64,000 nucleotides of DNA, taken from Hymenopellis radicata (taxonomy: Eukaryota > Basidiomycota > Agaricomycetes > Agaricales > Physalacriaceae). The notes beneath the pieces were generated by a model. That model worked only from the letters and a program-made list of their open reading frames with translations. It did no database searches and was not told the DNA's origin. Location: NCBI GenBank assembly GCA_015501595.1, contig JADNRX010000006.1, positions 248,001 through 312,000 of the forward strand, given 5' to 3'. Below, piece by piece: positions 24,944 to 35,196 of this stretch (positions are counted from its first letter, which is position 1; each line of letters begins with the position of its first letter). The position numbers were made by a program, and so were the translations under genes.

Positions 24944-25837
24944 ATGTCCCTCACGAGTCAACTCAACGAACTCCTTGTCTCACTGCACATTGACATCCCG
25001 AATGGCGTACAGTCCCCGACGGACCTCACCCCATCTCTGTTAATCGCTATACTTGAAAGTTTGCTCGCTGAGCGGCTGCCCATACCCCCAGAACTGAGGC
25101 ACAGCAAGGACCACGACACAATAATGAAAGTATTCCTTGGTGTGCTGGAAACCGATATCTTGAAAAGCGACGATCTGGAGCTCAGCACGATCGATCCCCG
25201 TCGACTGGCCCGAGGCGAATGGGACGAGGTGACTCGCGTTGCTGAAGTGCTCTGCTGGATTGGAAGACGCGTGGGCCTGGTCCGTGGCCACTCCGATCGT
25301 GGGAGCAGCCCTACAACGACCACTTCGTATGCGGCGACTCGCACGTATTCGGGTGCCTCAAGGACCGAGTCGGCGACTACTGTTGACTACGAGTTTGAGG
25401 GCGAGTCGCCCTCTGTACCGCCGCCCCATTGTATACACGAGATACCGTCTCCATTCGTTGCGATTTCGCCTACCATTCTGCCGGAAGAATGGGACGAGGA
25501 CGAGCCTTCTAGCAGTAGCAATAACCTTCTACTTTCTGTGGACTCAAAAATATCCCCGCCTGTTCGCTACGAGGGCATCATAGCCCCCGTAGACGAAGAT
25601 TGGGAGATTTCCTCTTTCGAATCCTACTATTCCAATCTTAGTAGCAACGTAACGAAGCGCCCGAGGAAGGTGTGTCCTGAGTCTTATTGCAGGAACGATT
25701 GTTTCAACGCATTTCCGCAGACCATATACGATCATCGCTATGAGGACCAGATGCAATTGGCTGATCCTTTCTTGAGGGAGAGGGCGCGCTGTTGCGCACA
25801 AATAGCACAACTCGAAAGTGGCAGATTCGGAGGCTGA
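24944..25837 (+). CDS. Hypothetical protein with an N-terminal helical (CH-like) domain
   Basis: One exon encodes 297 aa. Residues 1-115 are helical with conserved-looking blocks L-T-P-S-L-L-I-A-I-L-E-S-L-L and L-C-W-I-G-R-R-V-G-L. This resembles the calponin-homology-like N-terminal domains of NDC80/NUF2-type and centrosomal proteins, though that is only a resemblance by eye. The rest is Ser/Thr/Pro-rich and acidic, and the C-terminus has a Cys-containing patch (C-P-E-S-Y-C-R-N-D-C) and an amphipathic end. No signal peptide or membrane segment. It may be a spindle or cytoskeletal protein. Confidence 0.65.
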   Translation: MSLTSQLNELLVSLHIDIPNGVQSPTDLTPSLLIAILESLLAERLPIPPELRHSKDHDTIMKVFLGVLETDILKSDDLELSTIDPRRLARGEWDEVTRVAEVLCWIGRRVGLVRGHSDRGSSPTTTTSYAATRTYSGASRTESATTVDYEFEGESPSVPPPHCIHEIPSPFVAISPTILPEEWDEDEPSSSSNNLLLSVDSKISPPVRYEGIIAPVDEDWEISSFESYYSNLSSNVTKRPRKVCPESYCRNDCFNAFPQTIYDHRYEDQMQLADPFLRERARCCAQIAQLESGRFGG

Positions 25838-27397
25838 GAGCTCCTGAATTTTCTAATGCCCGGGAGCTCATGTGAGTGCTGCTAATCCTTGCTTCGTATC
25901 GATTGGCGTGTTAATCCGACGTCGCGTGAATTTTCTCCAGGTGCAGCATCTTGAGGTTACCTCCTTGGGATGTCGTCCAGCATCTATAATGCTTTCTACA
26001 GAAAACTTCCCTGTTGTCATTCATACAATCTTGGTCGCCCATGGGCTTGCGCCTACGGATATGAATGACCGCGAAGGCGGCGCCCTCGCTTCCTCTTATG
26101 TACATCGGATTGAAGAGCAACTTGATTGGGATGTAGAAACAGAATGCAAGTGCCCGTTGTATCCGCCTCTGCAAGCCACAGGCTCGAGTCCCTCCGTCGC
26201 GCTTTTTTCTTTATCACGTACGTCGTCAAGGTAGAGTCGGCTGTCCCTGTAAATCAAGTTCAAGTTGACTACATTGACAGAGTACGTCTCGGTTTTCTTG
26301 TCTTAGGGGATTGGAGAGAGCGCATTGGATCAGCGTCTAGGCAACATGTTGAGGCCTGGCGCGATTTTCTTTGTCATGGCCGACCCTCGGGAACAACTCC
26401 CGCTGGCTTGCAAGTTCTAGCCTCTGCGCTTACAATTGCTGTTGTGCATCTTCAACATTTTTTCACGTTTAGCGGTTCGATGGTCAGTTCGTCTAGATCA
26501 CAGAGATTCCGAGGCAGTGTAGCTCAGCAATTTGAGCCTGCAACTCTACAAGAGGACTTGGTGACTCAATTTTTGGCTACAGTTTATCCCCCTCGAAATC
26601 ATAGCGCGTTTCTTTACCCAGCTTAAAGTGGAGTCGGCTGGCCCTAGTTCACACTGGCAGAATACGTCTTCATTCTCTCGTCTCCGGGCCCGGGGATTGC
26701 AGTTCTAGGCAGCATGACTGAACCGTAACAAGGCCGCTGTCGTGATGTCTATCGCTTGTTACTGCCTTTTTGTCGTCATAACGCGCTGAATTGTGGAGTT
26801 GAACAAGGTACAGCAGTATTCCGAGGCAGGCTAGCCTAGTGGTTAACACTGCTTATATCAGGTGCATTGTTGTATGTTTTGCGTTTTGCGTTTTGATTGT
26901 CTGTGAGCCGGTGGTAGTCGCATGTTCGTCTGGCCCTCACACATGCGAGGTGGCGTAGCTCAACAGCTTGGCGCTTCATTCTTGAAATTGTATGGTGACT
27001 TTTTTTCATCTTCGAGTGCAGTCCACGGTGCGTTTATCTACACGTCGGGCCCACTTTGGGGTGACGCGTATACGCGTCGACAGTGGCATGGCACGTCAAG
27101 TCAAGGTGGAGTCCATGTCAAAAAACTCTGTATCTGTTCCGCTCGCCGGCGTTCAAGTTCTCTACTACAACATACTGGCAGAAGACAGAATATGTCTTGC
27201 TTCAGTTTTGTCTCCGGGGGATTGCTAGTCAATGTTCGCAGATGGAGTTAACAGGCTCCGGCGGCGGTCGACAGAGTCTATGGAGTTTTCGTTACTACAC
27301 ATGCGCTACGAGTCGTGTGAGACTCGAAACAAGATTCTTGCAGCTCAAGCAGATTATACAGGTCGATGACAGATCATTATGTAGCTACTGGCCAGAT
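25838..27397. other. Gene-poor stretch containing a SINE-like repeat cluster
   Basis: Frames at 25872-26234, 26126-26626 and 26922-27472 overlap the repeat copies described separately and have no recognisable protein content. I see no host gene between the gene ending at 25837 and the citrate-lyase-like gene ending at 27398. Confidence 0.5.
26231..27235 (+). repeat. Cluster of degenerate tRNA-derived SINE-like copies
   Basis: Two heads look like the 5' half of a tRNA: 26511-26575 (GTGTAGCTCAGCAATTTGAG) and 26945-27003 (GCGTAGCTCAACAGCTTGG). Both contain an RNA polymerase III A-box-like TAGCTCA core. A third A-box-like core (TAGCCTAGTGG) is at 26830-26840. A shared body follows three times: GTAGAGTCGGCTG at 26231, GTGGAGTCGGCTG near 26628 and GTGGAGTCC at 27106. 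Each is followed by a block like AGAATACGTCT and then TTGTCTCCGGGGATTG, ending near 26313, 26699 and 27225. A good B-box-like GGCTCGAGTCC sits at 26181-26191. Copies are diverged, so exact ends are uncertain. Confidence 0.5.
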
Positions 27398-28799
27398 TCA
27401 AGAAGTGATGGTCGGAATTTCAAGACCAGCAGCATGAGCAATATGTATGATTCTTTCCGCCTGAGTGAGTGACCCGAATTTCAGTTTACGAGCCTCTTAA
27501 ATTCATGAACCATACCTGTTTAATCATGGGGGCGTCAATCATCTCGCCGTCGAGGCCAATTGCGCCTTTTTGGGATCGATGGGCTTGTTCCATGCCATGG
27601 ACAATTTTAGCAGCTCTAAAGATCTCTATGGCAAATTTAGTATAAGAACACACCGAGATGAAGCAAAAATATATCTATACCGGCTGAAGTGGGCACGAAA
27701 GTCGATTGGATTGTGGAGACTTGAGCGGGATGAATTGCTTGCTGTAGACAGTGTAAAGACGCCCTCGGCGAAGAAGCCTCGACAAACCTTTCCAGTAAAT
27801 CCCAGCCGCCGGCCATCTTGGCATTCGTCTTTCAAGTAATCGTCGTCTTTGTAGTTGACGCAGACCTGGAAGAAAGGCCTCAAAAGACGCGAATTAGTAA
27901 AGAGTAGAGACGAACCATGTCTATAGCCTCCAGCCGATGAGCTTTTGCAGCATTGACAATTTGGGAACGCGTAAACAACAGTTCTGTTCTCGATCGTGAG
28001 CGTATGATCGACGTATCCGCGCAATCTGAGCACACTATCAGTTCAGAAACGCATCATAAATATGCTGAAATCACAGTCTTCAGCCGCAAACTACGGCGGC
28101 ACGTCAGATTAAGCAACTGAGACGATCGACAACTTGCCAACAAGGCGCTGAGGACACAACTTCGACGAGCTTTCCAGCTAGCGATGGCGGAAATGTTCAT
28201 CAACGCCAATGCGCTCTCTACGCTAGAGATAAGCCGCAGCGGACTAATGACACTGGGGTAATTTGCCACTATGGAGGCCACATGGTCGAGATAGTCGACG
28301 GAATGTACTTTGGGTAACACAATCCCAGTGAAATGCCCAGAGACCTACGTATACCAATGGTACTCGCTCAGTCGGACGTTGCGGGTGCTTCATTTGAAGG
28401 TACCACTTACTTTACTAATGTCATGAAGATCCGTCTCGAAGAATTCAGTCGTTCTGTCGTTAATCCTGACTGCTACTCGTGATGGGTCTGGTGCGCGTCC
28501 AGTCTGGGGTAATGAATCATTTTCGAGTCAGTGTGCTATTCCGATATCAGAAAACCTGATTCAGCGTACGCCAAGGAAATGAATAAGATTGTTTCGTGCG
28601 TAGTCCTTGTCTTTCGGAGCCACACTGTCTTCCAGATCGTAAACAATTACGTCTGAATCCACAGACGTTGATTTCTCGAGCATTCGGGGTTGGAGCAAGG
28701 AACATAGAGGTATGATCGTCTCAGTACAGAGTCAGAGCTATGCAGCATACGACTAAACGCGAAGGATTTCTTGATAGCTCGCCTACAAGTGTGGAACAT
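27398..28799 (-). CDS. Mitochondrial citrate lyase beta-like protein (HpcH/HpaI aldolase fold), one frame break
   Basis: Nine exons: 28799-28570, 28503-28411, 28344-28138, 28090-28075, 28025-27916, 27865-27788, 27741-27681, 27625-27516 and 27460-27398. They total 968 nt, one short of 323 codons. The break is at the G-run 28686-28689, where one more base would join S-N-P to R-M-L-E-K-S. Conserved blocks are V-I-V-Y-D-L-E-D-S-V-A-P, V-L-P-K-V-H-S-V, S-V-E-S-A-L-A-L, F-A-A-E-D-Y-C-A-D, G-R-R-L-G-F-T-G-K-Q-A-I-H-P and D-G-E-M-I-D-A-P-M, as in CLYBL-type acyl-CoA lyases. The basic N-terminus (M-F-H-T-C-R-R-A-I-K-K) looks like a mitochondrial presequence. Intron 3 begins GC (GCAAGT). An in-frame ATG exists at 28832. 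It is either a recent pseudogene or an intact gene with a base-call error. Confidence 0.88.
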
Positions 28800-29002
28800 G
28801 ATGGTAGTATGGGGAATAGTGACCGTCCCCATGTCAAAAATTATAATCACCGGTTAGCCGGCGGCATACAACTCTCTCTCTGATCATGATCTATTTTTCC
28901 GAAATTTCTGCGGCCCTCATGTATCTGACGAATCCACGCATCCACCAGTGGTCCTCTTCCCAGTACCTGCGATCTCAAGCTTACCTCTAGCACATAGCTA
29001 AC

Positions 29003-30794
29003 ATGTCTGGTGAAAAAGAGAATGACGCAAGTCTCACCGGGGAAGCATCGCGAAAGGAAGCATCTCCTCAGCTAGTTGACTCTGACTCTGTCAGGAAGAA
29101 ACAGAAAACTCGAGAGTACATCCAGCATGCTGCTCTGCACTGGTTAATGTTTCTAGCTGGGTGGAATGACGGCACCACAGGCCCGCTACTCATCCGGATC
29201 GAGGAGGTCTACAATGTAGGTGCTCAACGTTTGAACACGTGTCACGTACTGACATCGACCATTCGAACAGGTAAACTACACCATAGTCTCTCTGATATTT
29301 ATCCTGGCATGTGTGGTAAGTATTTCTCAGATACGCCGCATCTCTCTGACGCCGTCCTGGAGGGCTTCGTTTCTGGCGCTATCATCAACATGCCCTTGTC
29401 CCCCAAGCTGGGATTTGGGAAGATGATAGTGCTTGGTGCTTGCTGTCAAGTCGTAGCTTACGCCATACAAGCTCCTGGTCCTCCGTTCCCAGTCCTCTTG
29501 ATTGGTTACACTATCGGTGGCATCGGATTAGCCATCCAGGTAAGGCGCACAACCGAGTTCAATCAAACATCCTGATAATCCGTTTTCAAGGATGCCCAAG
29601 CCAACGGCTACGTGGCTAGCATTACCGAGGGCAAAGAAGCCAAAATGGGGTACCTTCACGCCACATATGGTAACATGTCCCCCAAGCTAAGTATTCACCG
29701 TTCTAAACATTTCTCTTAGGTTTCGGGGCACTGTGCGCTCCGCTGGTTGCGACGCAGTTTGCCTATCTTCCAAGATGGTCCTTCCATTACATGATTTCGC
29801 TTGGTCTAGCTATCCTTAACGTCATTTTCTTGGTTGCCGTTTTTCGCTTCAAAGATCAAGATTGTACGTCTTGGATAACGTCTCCATGTTTTTGACACTC
29901 ACGCTGTCTCGCAGACTGTTTAGCCCAAATTGGCGAAGCAGAGAAGGAGAAGGCAGAAACGGAAGTTGAACAGAGCGAGTTTCGTAAGATTCTTGGCAAC
30001 AAGACGGTGCATCTCCTCGCGCTATTCATTCTCGTTTATGTTGGCGTTGAGGTGACAATTGGAGGTGAAGACTGTCCCTTTTGAAGGTGTACTATCATGG
30101 CTTACGCATCGCCAGGATGGATCGTTACATTCATAATCCGGGAACGACATGGTGGCAAAGCTTCGGGATACATCTCATCTGGATTCTTTGGAGGTAAGAA
30201 AGAAAGACTTGCATGATACAAACACTCATCCCGCGGAAGGCTTGATGCTCGGACGTGTCTTACTGATACGGGTCAACAAAAAGGTGTGTCAGCTACGCTT
30301 CCTGGCACCTCTCTCAATTATTGTCTAGATCGGAGAGCGCCGCGTCCTCTTCCTGTACACGATTATAGCTATTGGGTACGCGCACAGATTTCTCGTTTCT
30401 TTGAAGAAAACCTGACATTCTTCTTCAGCTTAGAAGTGGTAGTTTGGGTGGTTCCATCTATCATCGCCGGCGGCGTAGCAGTTTCCTTCGTTGGGTTTGT
30501 TCTAGGGCCCATGTATCCTATCGTCATGAACCACACCAGTCGTATCCTTCCTCCTTGGCTTCTTACGGGCTCAATTGGCTGGATAGCAGGCTTTGGTCAA
30601 GCAGGTAGCGCACTGTTCCCTTTCATTACGGGCGCGATGGCAAACAGCGTAGGAATATACAGTCTGCAGCCACTGTGAGGAGATCCTTCCGCTTCATTTC
30701 GTCATCTCCTAAATACGTTGCCAGGCTTGTTGCGATGATGGCGTTCATGGCCGTGTTGTGGGCTATCGTGCCGAATCGTCGAGTGACCGCGTAG
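29003..30794 (+). CDS. Major facilitator superfamily transporter
   Basis: Eleven exons sum exactly to 1,293 nt, 430 aa. The first is 29003-29215 and the last is 30725-30794. The N-terminus is hydrophilic and charged (about 45 residues), and the rest is hydrophobic with about 12 predicted membrane helices. Typical segments are W-L-M-F-L-A-G-W-N-D-G-T-T-G-P-L-L, V-S-L-I-F-I-L-A-C-V-G-F, and the second-half F-G-G-L-M-L-G-R-V-L-L-I-R, which matches the MFS loop motif G-R. The G-W-N-D-G-T-x-G-P-L-L motif is shared with fungal BSC6/fucose-permease-like MFS members. It is a plasma or internal membrane transporter and its substrate is not predictable. Confidence 0.9.
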
Positions 30795-31029
30795 ACCGTT
30801 CATGGGCACATCGGAGACAGTCGGAAGGCATACAGTCTATACGAACTACATATGATTATCGGAGGTAGAATAGAGCGATAGCGAAGTTCCAGATGTGTAT
30901 GCGCAGGCGCGACCAGGCGCGACCGTGGGAGGAAGGTGACAAGTTCGCATCACGTCAGTTTCAGGGCCGTAATGGCGATCATTAGGTGGTGACACGAGCG
31001 TGATTTTCTTACTTCCGTCTCGAACCACC

Positions 31030-31753
31030 ATGCCTCGCATTAAACCCCCTCATATTGAGCTGCCAGCGCCTGTGTTTGAATTAGAACGCTGTACGACGCT
31101 CCCCGAATACTCTATTAATCCTCACTCTTTCGCAGACAACGATTCTGACGATGAAGAGATAGAATACGCATTGGACCTCGGTGCTGAGAGTCCACCGCGG
31201 TCAGCCATAGGAGAGAAAGCGTCTTGGGATATCAATCCTAGCGGTGGGGAATTCAGGCCCGTCTCCCCGTCCTCTGAGAAAGTGTGTGGTTGCGGGAAAT
31301 GGTATGTTACTGTCACTACTCTTTCTCGCGATGATATCTCATTAGTTCTCAGTACCACGAAGACAACACAGACGAGTTGCTGCCAGCTACCTTTCTGTGT
31401 GGAAGAGCTCACCAAGGTAACACATTTACAGTTGTAACCACTAATTCTGACGTGGGCAACTGCAGCACCTTCGTAACTCCGAACGCTGTCCTTCGTGCGA
31501 TCGCCGCTGTACATTGGAGGACCTCCTTCGTACTGAAAGCACTAAATCTATGGTCTTTGAACACGACAGTTTGAATCCAGCGTCTTCCGAAGACGACTAC
31601 GACGCGTTTGAGGAAGATATACTCGTTATGAAAGCTACCCGCTTGACCGACAATGCTCCCAGCACGATACTCAGTCGAGCCCTGGGCACTATAGCGTTGA
31701 TGGTGTTTCTCTATGCTCTAACGTTTCGGACTACAGATACGGACACTCAATAG
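31030..31753 (+). CDS. Tail-anchored protein with a RING-like zinc domain
   Basis: Three exons (31030-31301, 31353-31416, 31466-31753) sum to 624 nt, 207 aa. An acidic N-terminal third is followed by a Cys-rich block made only after splicing: V-C-G-C-G-K-C, then S-C-C-Q-L-P-F-C, and R-C-P-S-C-D-R-R-C. The C-C-x-x-P-F-C...C-P-x-C pattern resembles an atypical RING or RBR-type zinc ligand set. Near the C-terminus a hydrophobic stretch (A-L-G-T-I-A-L-M-V-F-L-Y-A-L-T-F) would anchor the protein in a membrane. A membrane-bound E3 ubiquitin ligase is possible, but the spacing is non-standard. Confidence 0.7.
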
Positions 31754-33102
31754 TTAATGTTTTCACTAGAAATACGACATCAATCGCTCATTCGTTTGAA
31801 CGCGGTCTTCGTCGATGTCATAAATCACATCTGCGCAGGAGCACTAGTCGCGATGTGCTTCCACGAGCTCCAAGTCTTCCTCCGGCCAGAATCATTCTTG
31901 GAGCCTACTTGAAGGGTTCGATGTTCATTGTTTCATTTATTGACTTCTAGAGATGTCGACATACTTATTGTACTCGACGCGAAAGTCTGAGAGAGGCGGT
32001 TACCAGACAATCTATTAATTGATTTATCGAGATACGAATCAAAAATGGAAAGAACGCCCCAGTAACACCCTGCAAGAAGTCAAGCATCTCAGTATTACAA
32101 GCGAAGATCAGTGAGCACTTGGCAGGTTGGGCTCTTGCTCGAGAAACGTCATGATGGCAGTGGCTACCAGGACCAGCAGAATGATGGAAGGACACTCTGA
32201 GATGGAAAATTTTCGACGTGTCGCATCATGTAAGTGACTGATACCTTCCACTCACTTTTCTTGATAGATTGCTTATGAGAAACGCTCGCAAAGTGGAGAT
32301 GAAATTGTACGCTTCATTCAAAAGCCCATAACAATGATGCGCCACAACAGGACGAGAGCAGTTTGACGTGTCGCATCATGAACAGCGTCGCTCTGTACGC
32401 GTACGAGTGTTCGGCGTTTAAGCGATTGGCGATGCTTATATCTTTCGGTCTACAATTTGACAATTATCAGGGTCAATGGCCGCCACAATCAAGACTATGT
32501 GTGTGATGAAAAAGGCTTACAATCAGCGTCCACAGGTTATCACAGCAGCGATGCGTGAAACCAGTTTGAAGCACACAAGAGAACATTGTTCACCGCATAT
32601 TTCCAAGGGTGTGATACCCTTCGATATGTTCTTCATCGTAACAGACAGCTGTACAAAATGTTCGTAGCGTTGCCTACCATCACCGCTCCCGACCTTCTTT
32701 CCATTCCGGACCACACACAGCATTGATGCGTTGGCGGTATGATTACTCGACCGAGCAACCCCTGACGCGGCCGTCGATGAGACCGCCAGTGGTCATGACG
32801 GCAAGCCCGTTCTGAAATTATAGCAAGCGGTGTGCCGCGTTTCTTAGCACCCAACGGAGGCCGGTCAGGACGAGCCCGGAGACGAATGAAGCGAAATTAG
32901 GTCGCTGTTGATGAAGGCATGTGGGTGCTTCGTGCGAAGGAGATTGACATTGGACATCCGCTGATGAGGGAGGAGGACGACAGTCGATTGATTGCATTTG
33001 CGATAACACACGCGCATTTTCAATAAATAGAGGATAAATTAGACGAAGATATGTCTGTTGAGTCCTCAGTAATTGAAGTATGGTCAAGAGCGAAAGACGA
33101 AC
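31754..33102. other. Gene-free stretch
   Basis: No supported gene on either strand across 1.35 kb. The only structure I noticed is a 16-bp direct repeat (32215-32230 and 32365-32380), exactly 150 bp apart. Confidence 0.5.
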
Positions 33103-33702
33103 TTATGCGACCTCTTCCAGGTATCCTTGTGTGATAAGGTGTTCGATATCAGCTTTACGGACAATGAAGCGCTGTCCTTTACGGAAATCGATGCTACCTT
33201 GCTCTGTCTGTATGACCCCGCAGTCACGCACGACAAAGACAGAAACGTTGATGTCCTTGGGCGGAACGGCGATACCAGCGGTGATATCGAGCTCGTAGGA
33301 AAACTCTGAGCGGAACTCCATGACACTAGTGTTGTACTCGCGAAGGAAATCAACTTCGTGGGGGGACAGCTTGCTCCGAGTTTCGCTGTTATTGAGGATT
33401 TGTGGCAACGCGCCACCCAGGTTCCAATACATATCTTTGAGGCGCTCTAGGCGATGGTTGTGATAGGCCAGTAAACACCGTTTGTTACGTGCAATGGCCG
33501 TTTGGTAGATGATGAGAGGTGGAGGTGGCATATCGGCGTCGACCATGTACTGCTGAGCAGCCTTTTCGAGATCGCGCTGCTCGCGGATGATGGAGCGCAC
33601 GAGCGAGTCGTTGTACTTGAGCAGATTGTCTGTCTGTGTCGAGCGTCGTGCCTCGATGACGAGCTGGTTGGCGAGGTCGCAAAATTGACGCGTGTCGCTC
33701 AT
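33103..33702 (-). CDS. PSF1: GINS complex subunit Psf1
   Basis: A single exon encodes 199 aa, the usual size. The N-terminus (F-C-D-L-A-N-Q-L-V-I-E-A-R-R) and the central block I-A-R-N-K-R-C-L-L-A-Y-H-N-H-R are diagnostic of Psf1. Later come W-N-L-G-G, L-S-P-H-E-V-D-F-L-R-E-Y-N and the C-terminal B-domain with P-P-K-D-I-N-V-S-V-F-V-V-R-D-C-G. GINS joins Cdc45 and Mcm2-7 to form the replicative helicase. I chose the ATG at 33702 because it starts the conserved domain; the longer upstream frame overlaps the divergent NDUFAF6-like gene. Confidence 0.95.
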   Translation of the reverse strand: MSDTRQFCDLANQLVIEARRSTQTDNLLKYNDSLVRSIIREQRDLEKAAQQYMVDADMPPPPLIIYQTAIARNKRCLLAYHNHRLERLKDMYWNLGGALPQILNNSETRSKLSPHEVDFLREYNTSVMEFRSEFSYELDITAGIAVPPKDINVSVFVVRDCGVIQTEQGSIDFRKGQRFIVRKADIEHLITQGYLEEVA

Positions 33703-33756
33703 CGTGGTCGATGGCCAAAAATGATAAATACGGTCACGTTGACTTTGCCTCCTGCC
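33703..33756. promoter_or_regulatory. 54-bp bidirectional promoter between PSF1 and the NDUFAF6-like gene
   Basis: The two start codons face away from each other and are only 54 bp apart. Any core promoter must therefore lie in this gap or inside the opposing gene. No TATA box is obvious. Confidence 0.6.
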
Positions 33757-34902
33757 ATGACCACACGGCACCTCAACAAGGTGGCATTTGGTCGCCGCGT
33801 CTATTCGACAGCCAGGCCTGTTGCGGGCGCTGAGAATCCTGCCCAATACTGTCTTGATCTGGTCCGCAAGCACGACTATGAGTCCTATCTCGCAGGCCCA
33901 TTTTACCCCGCCGAACTACGAACTGGGTACTATGCGCTAAAGGCGTTTTCCGTCCGTCGAAAAAAGTTGCTGCTACTGGGTGGGATTATTTAACACGATA
34001 TAGGTAGAGCTGGCTACCGTACAGGACAGCGTATCCAACGCAATGATAGGCCAGATGCGCATGCAGTTCTGGCGCGACGCTGTCAAGGGCATTGCGGATG
34101 TATGCGTCCCTCGGCTTTTGCGCGTCCGCTATTAACTGGGTGTTACGCAGGACAGACCGCCTAGACATCCCATCGCTCTAGCGTTACACGAGGCCACTCA
34201 AAAGTCTCGGCTGCCCTCCTACCACTTGAAGCGCATAATAGACGCACGCGTAAGTCTCTCTTCTGATCCCTGAGATCTACAGCTGATTCCCCGCCTTAGG
34301 ATGCGGAGATTCAGTCGTCCAGCCATCTAACTACAGATTCTCTGATGACACATGCCGAATCGACATCATCGAGCTTGCTATATCTGCTACTGTCCATGTT
34401 GTCCGTGTCAGATTCAACGGTATCACATGCAGCATCCCATCTGGGAATTGCACAGACACTGACAACGCTTCTCCGAGCGCTTCCGTACCATGCTATCAAC
34501 GGACGGATGGTCGTCCCAGCAGAGATCACGGCGAAACATGGGGTTGTCCAGGAGGATGTGTTCCGCAAAGGAAGTGGTGCACGGGGCATTGACGAGGCGG
34601 TGTTTGAACTGGCTACTTTGGCGAATGACCATCTCAATACAGCGCGATCTATGTTTAAGGAAGGAGGCTTTGAGGGTAAAGTTCCTCCAACAGTGATGCC
34701 CGTATTCCTCGCAGGAGTTTGTTCTTTTTTCGTGTTATGCGATCTTGACGGCGCTGATATTTCGGACCCACAGGTGCCTGTTGCAAACATTCTTGGTCGA
34801 TTGGAAAAGGCGAATTTCGACGTGTTTGCGCCAAGTTTACAGGTGAGGGATTGGCTGTTGCCTTGGCATGTATGGAAGAGTTACTATGTGAGGATGTTTT
34901 GA
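33757..34902 (+). CDS. NDUFAF6: NDUFAF6-like mitochondrial complex I assembly factor (squalene/phytoene synthase fold)
   Basis: Exons are 33757-33951, 34004-34099, 34151-34250, 34300-34716 and 34774-34902; the intron at 34717-34773 is in frame if retained. The N-terminus (M-T-T-R-H-L-N-K-V-A-F-G-R-R-V-Y-S-T-A-R-P) is a mitochondrial presequence. Conserved blocks are Y-Y-A-L-K-A-F-S-V-E-L-A, M-R-M-Q-F-W-R-D-A-V, H-P-I-A-L-A-L and L-L-R-A-L-P-Y-H. The two Asp-rich substrate motifs of true prenyl synthases are not conserved, as usual for NDUFAF6. The A-run 34200-34204 is one base too long for the frame, giving 937 nt instead of 936, probably a base-call error. Known members help assemble complex I. 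Confidence 0.88.
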
Positions 34903-35196
34903 ATGAGCAATATAATTAAAAGTAAAGGACACGCAATTGATTGAGCAAGATACGGAGCAACAGACGTGAATGGCATCGGTCCGTGAAGAAGCCGTATTTG
35001 GTTGTGCCTTGGGGCACTTAGCAGAGTGTTACAAGACGTTACACACTTTTGCAATACTCCGACCCGATTGTTCTCTCTTTCTTACCACGACCTTGGATTC
35101 CCTTGTCATCGCCTGTAACGACGAGCTCGCTCCTTAATTTCCGCCGAACCACCTTCGAGAACCCATTCCGTACAGAGCATTACCTATTTAGTCGGC

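Noticed and set aside
26181..26191. GGCTCGAGTCC as part of a functional tRNA gene
   Set aside because: It matches a B-box but no cloverleaf with acceptor stem can be formed around it; better explained as SINE remnant.
26126..26626. 166-codon plus-strand frame
   Set aside because: It runs through the SINE-like repeat copies and has no protein similarity I can see.
19111..30794. Secondary-metabolite gene cluster (PhzF-like, FAD oxidoreductase, MFS, later P450)
   Set aside because: No backbone synthase is present and the genes are separated by unrelated genes and repeats on both strands.
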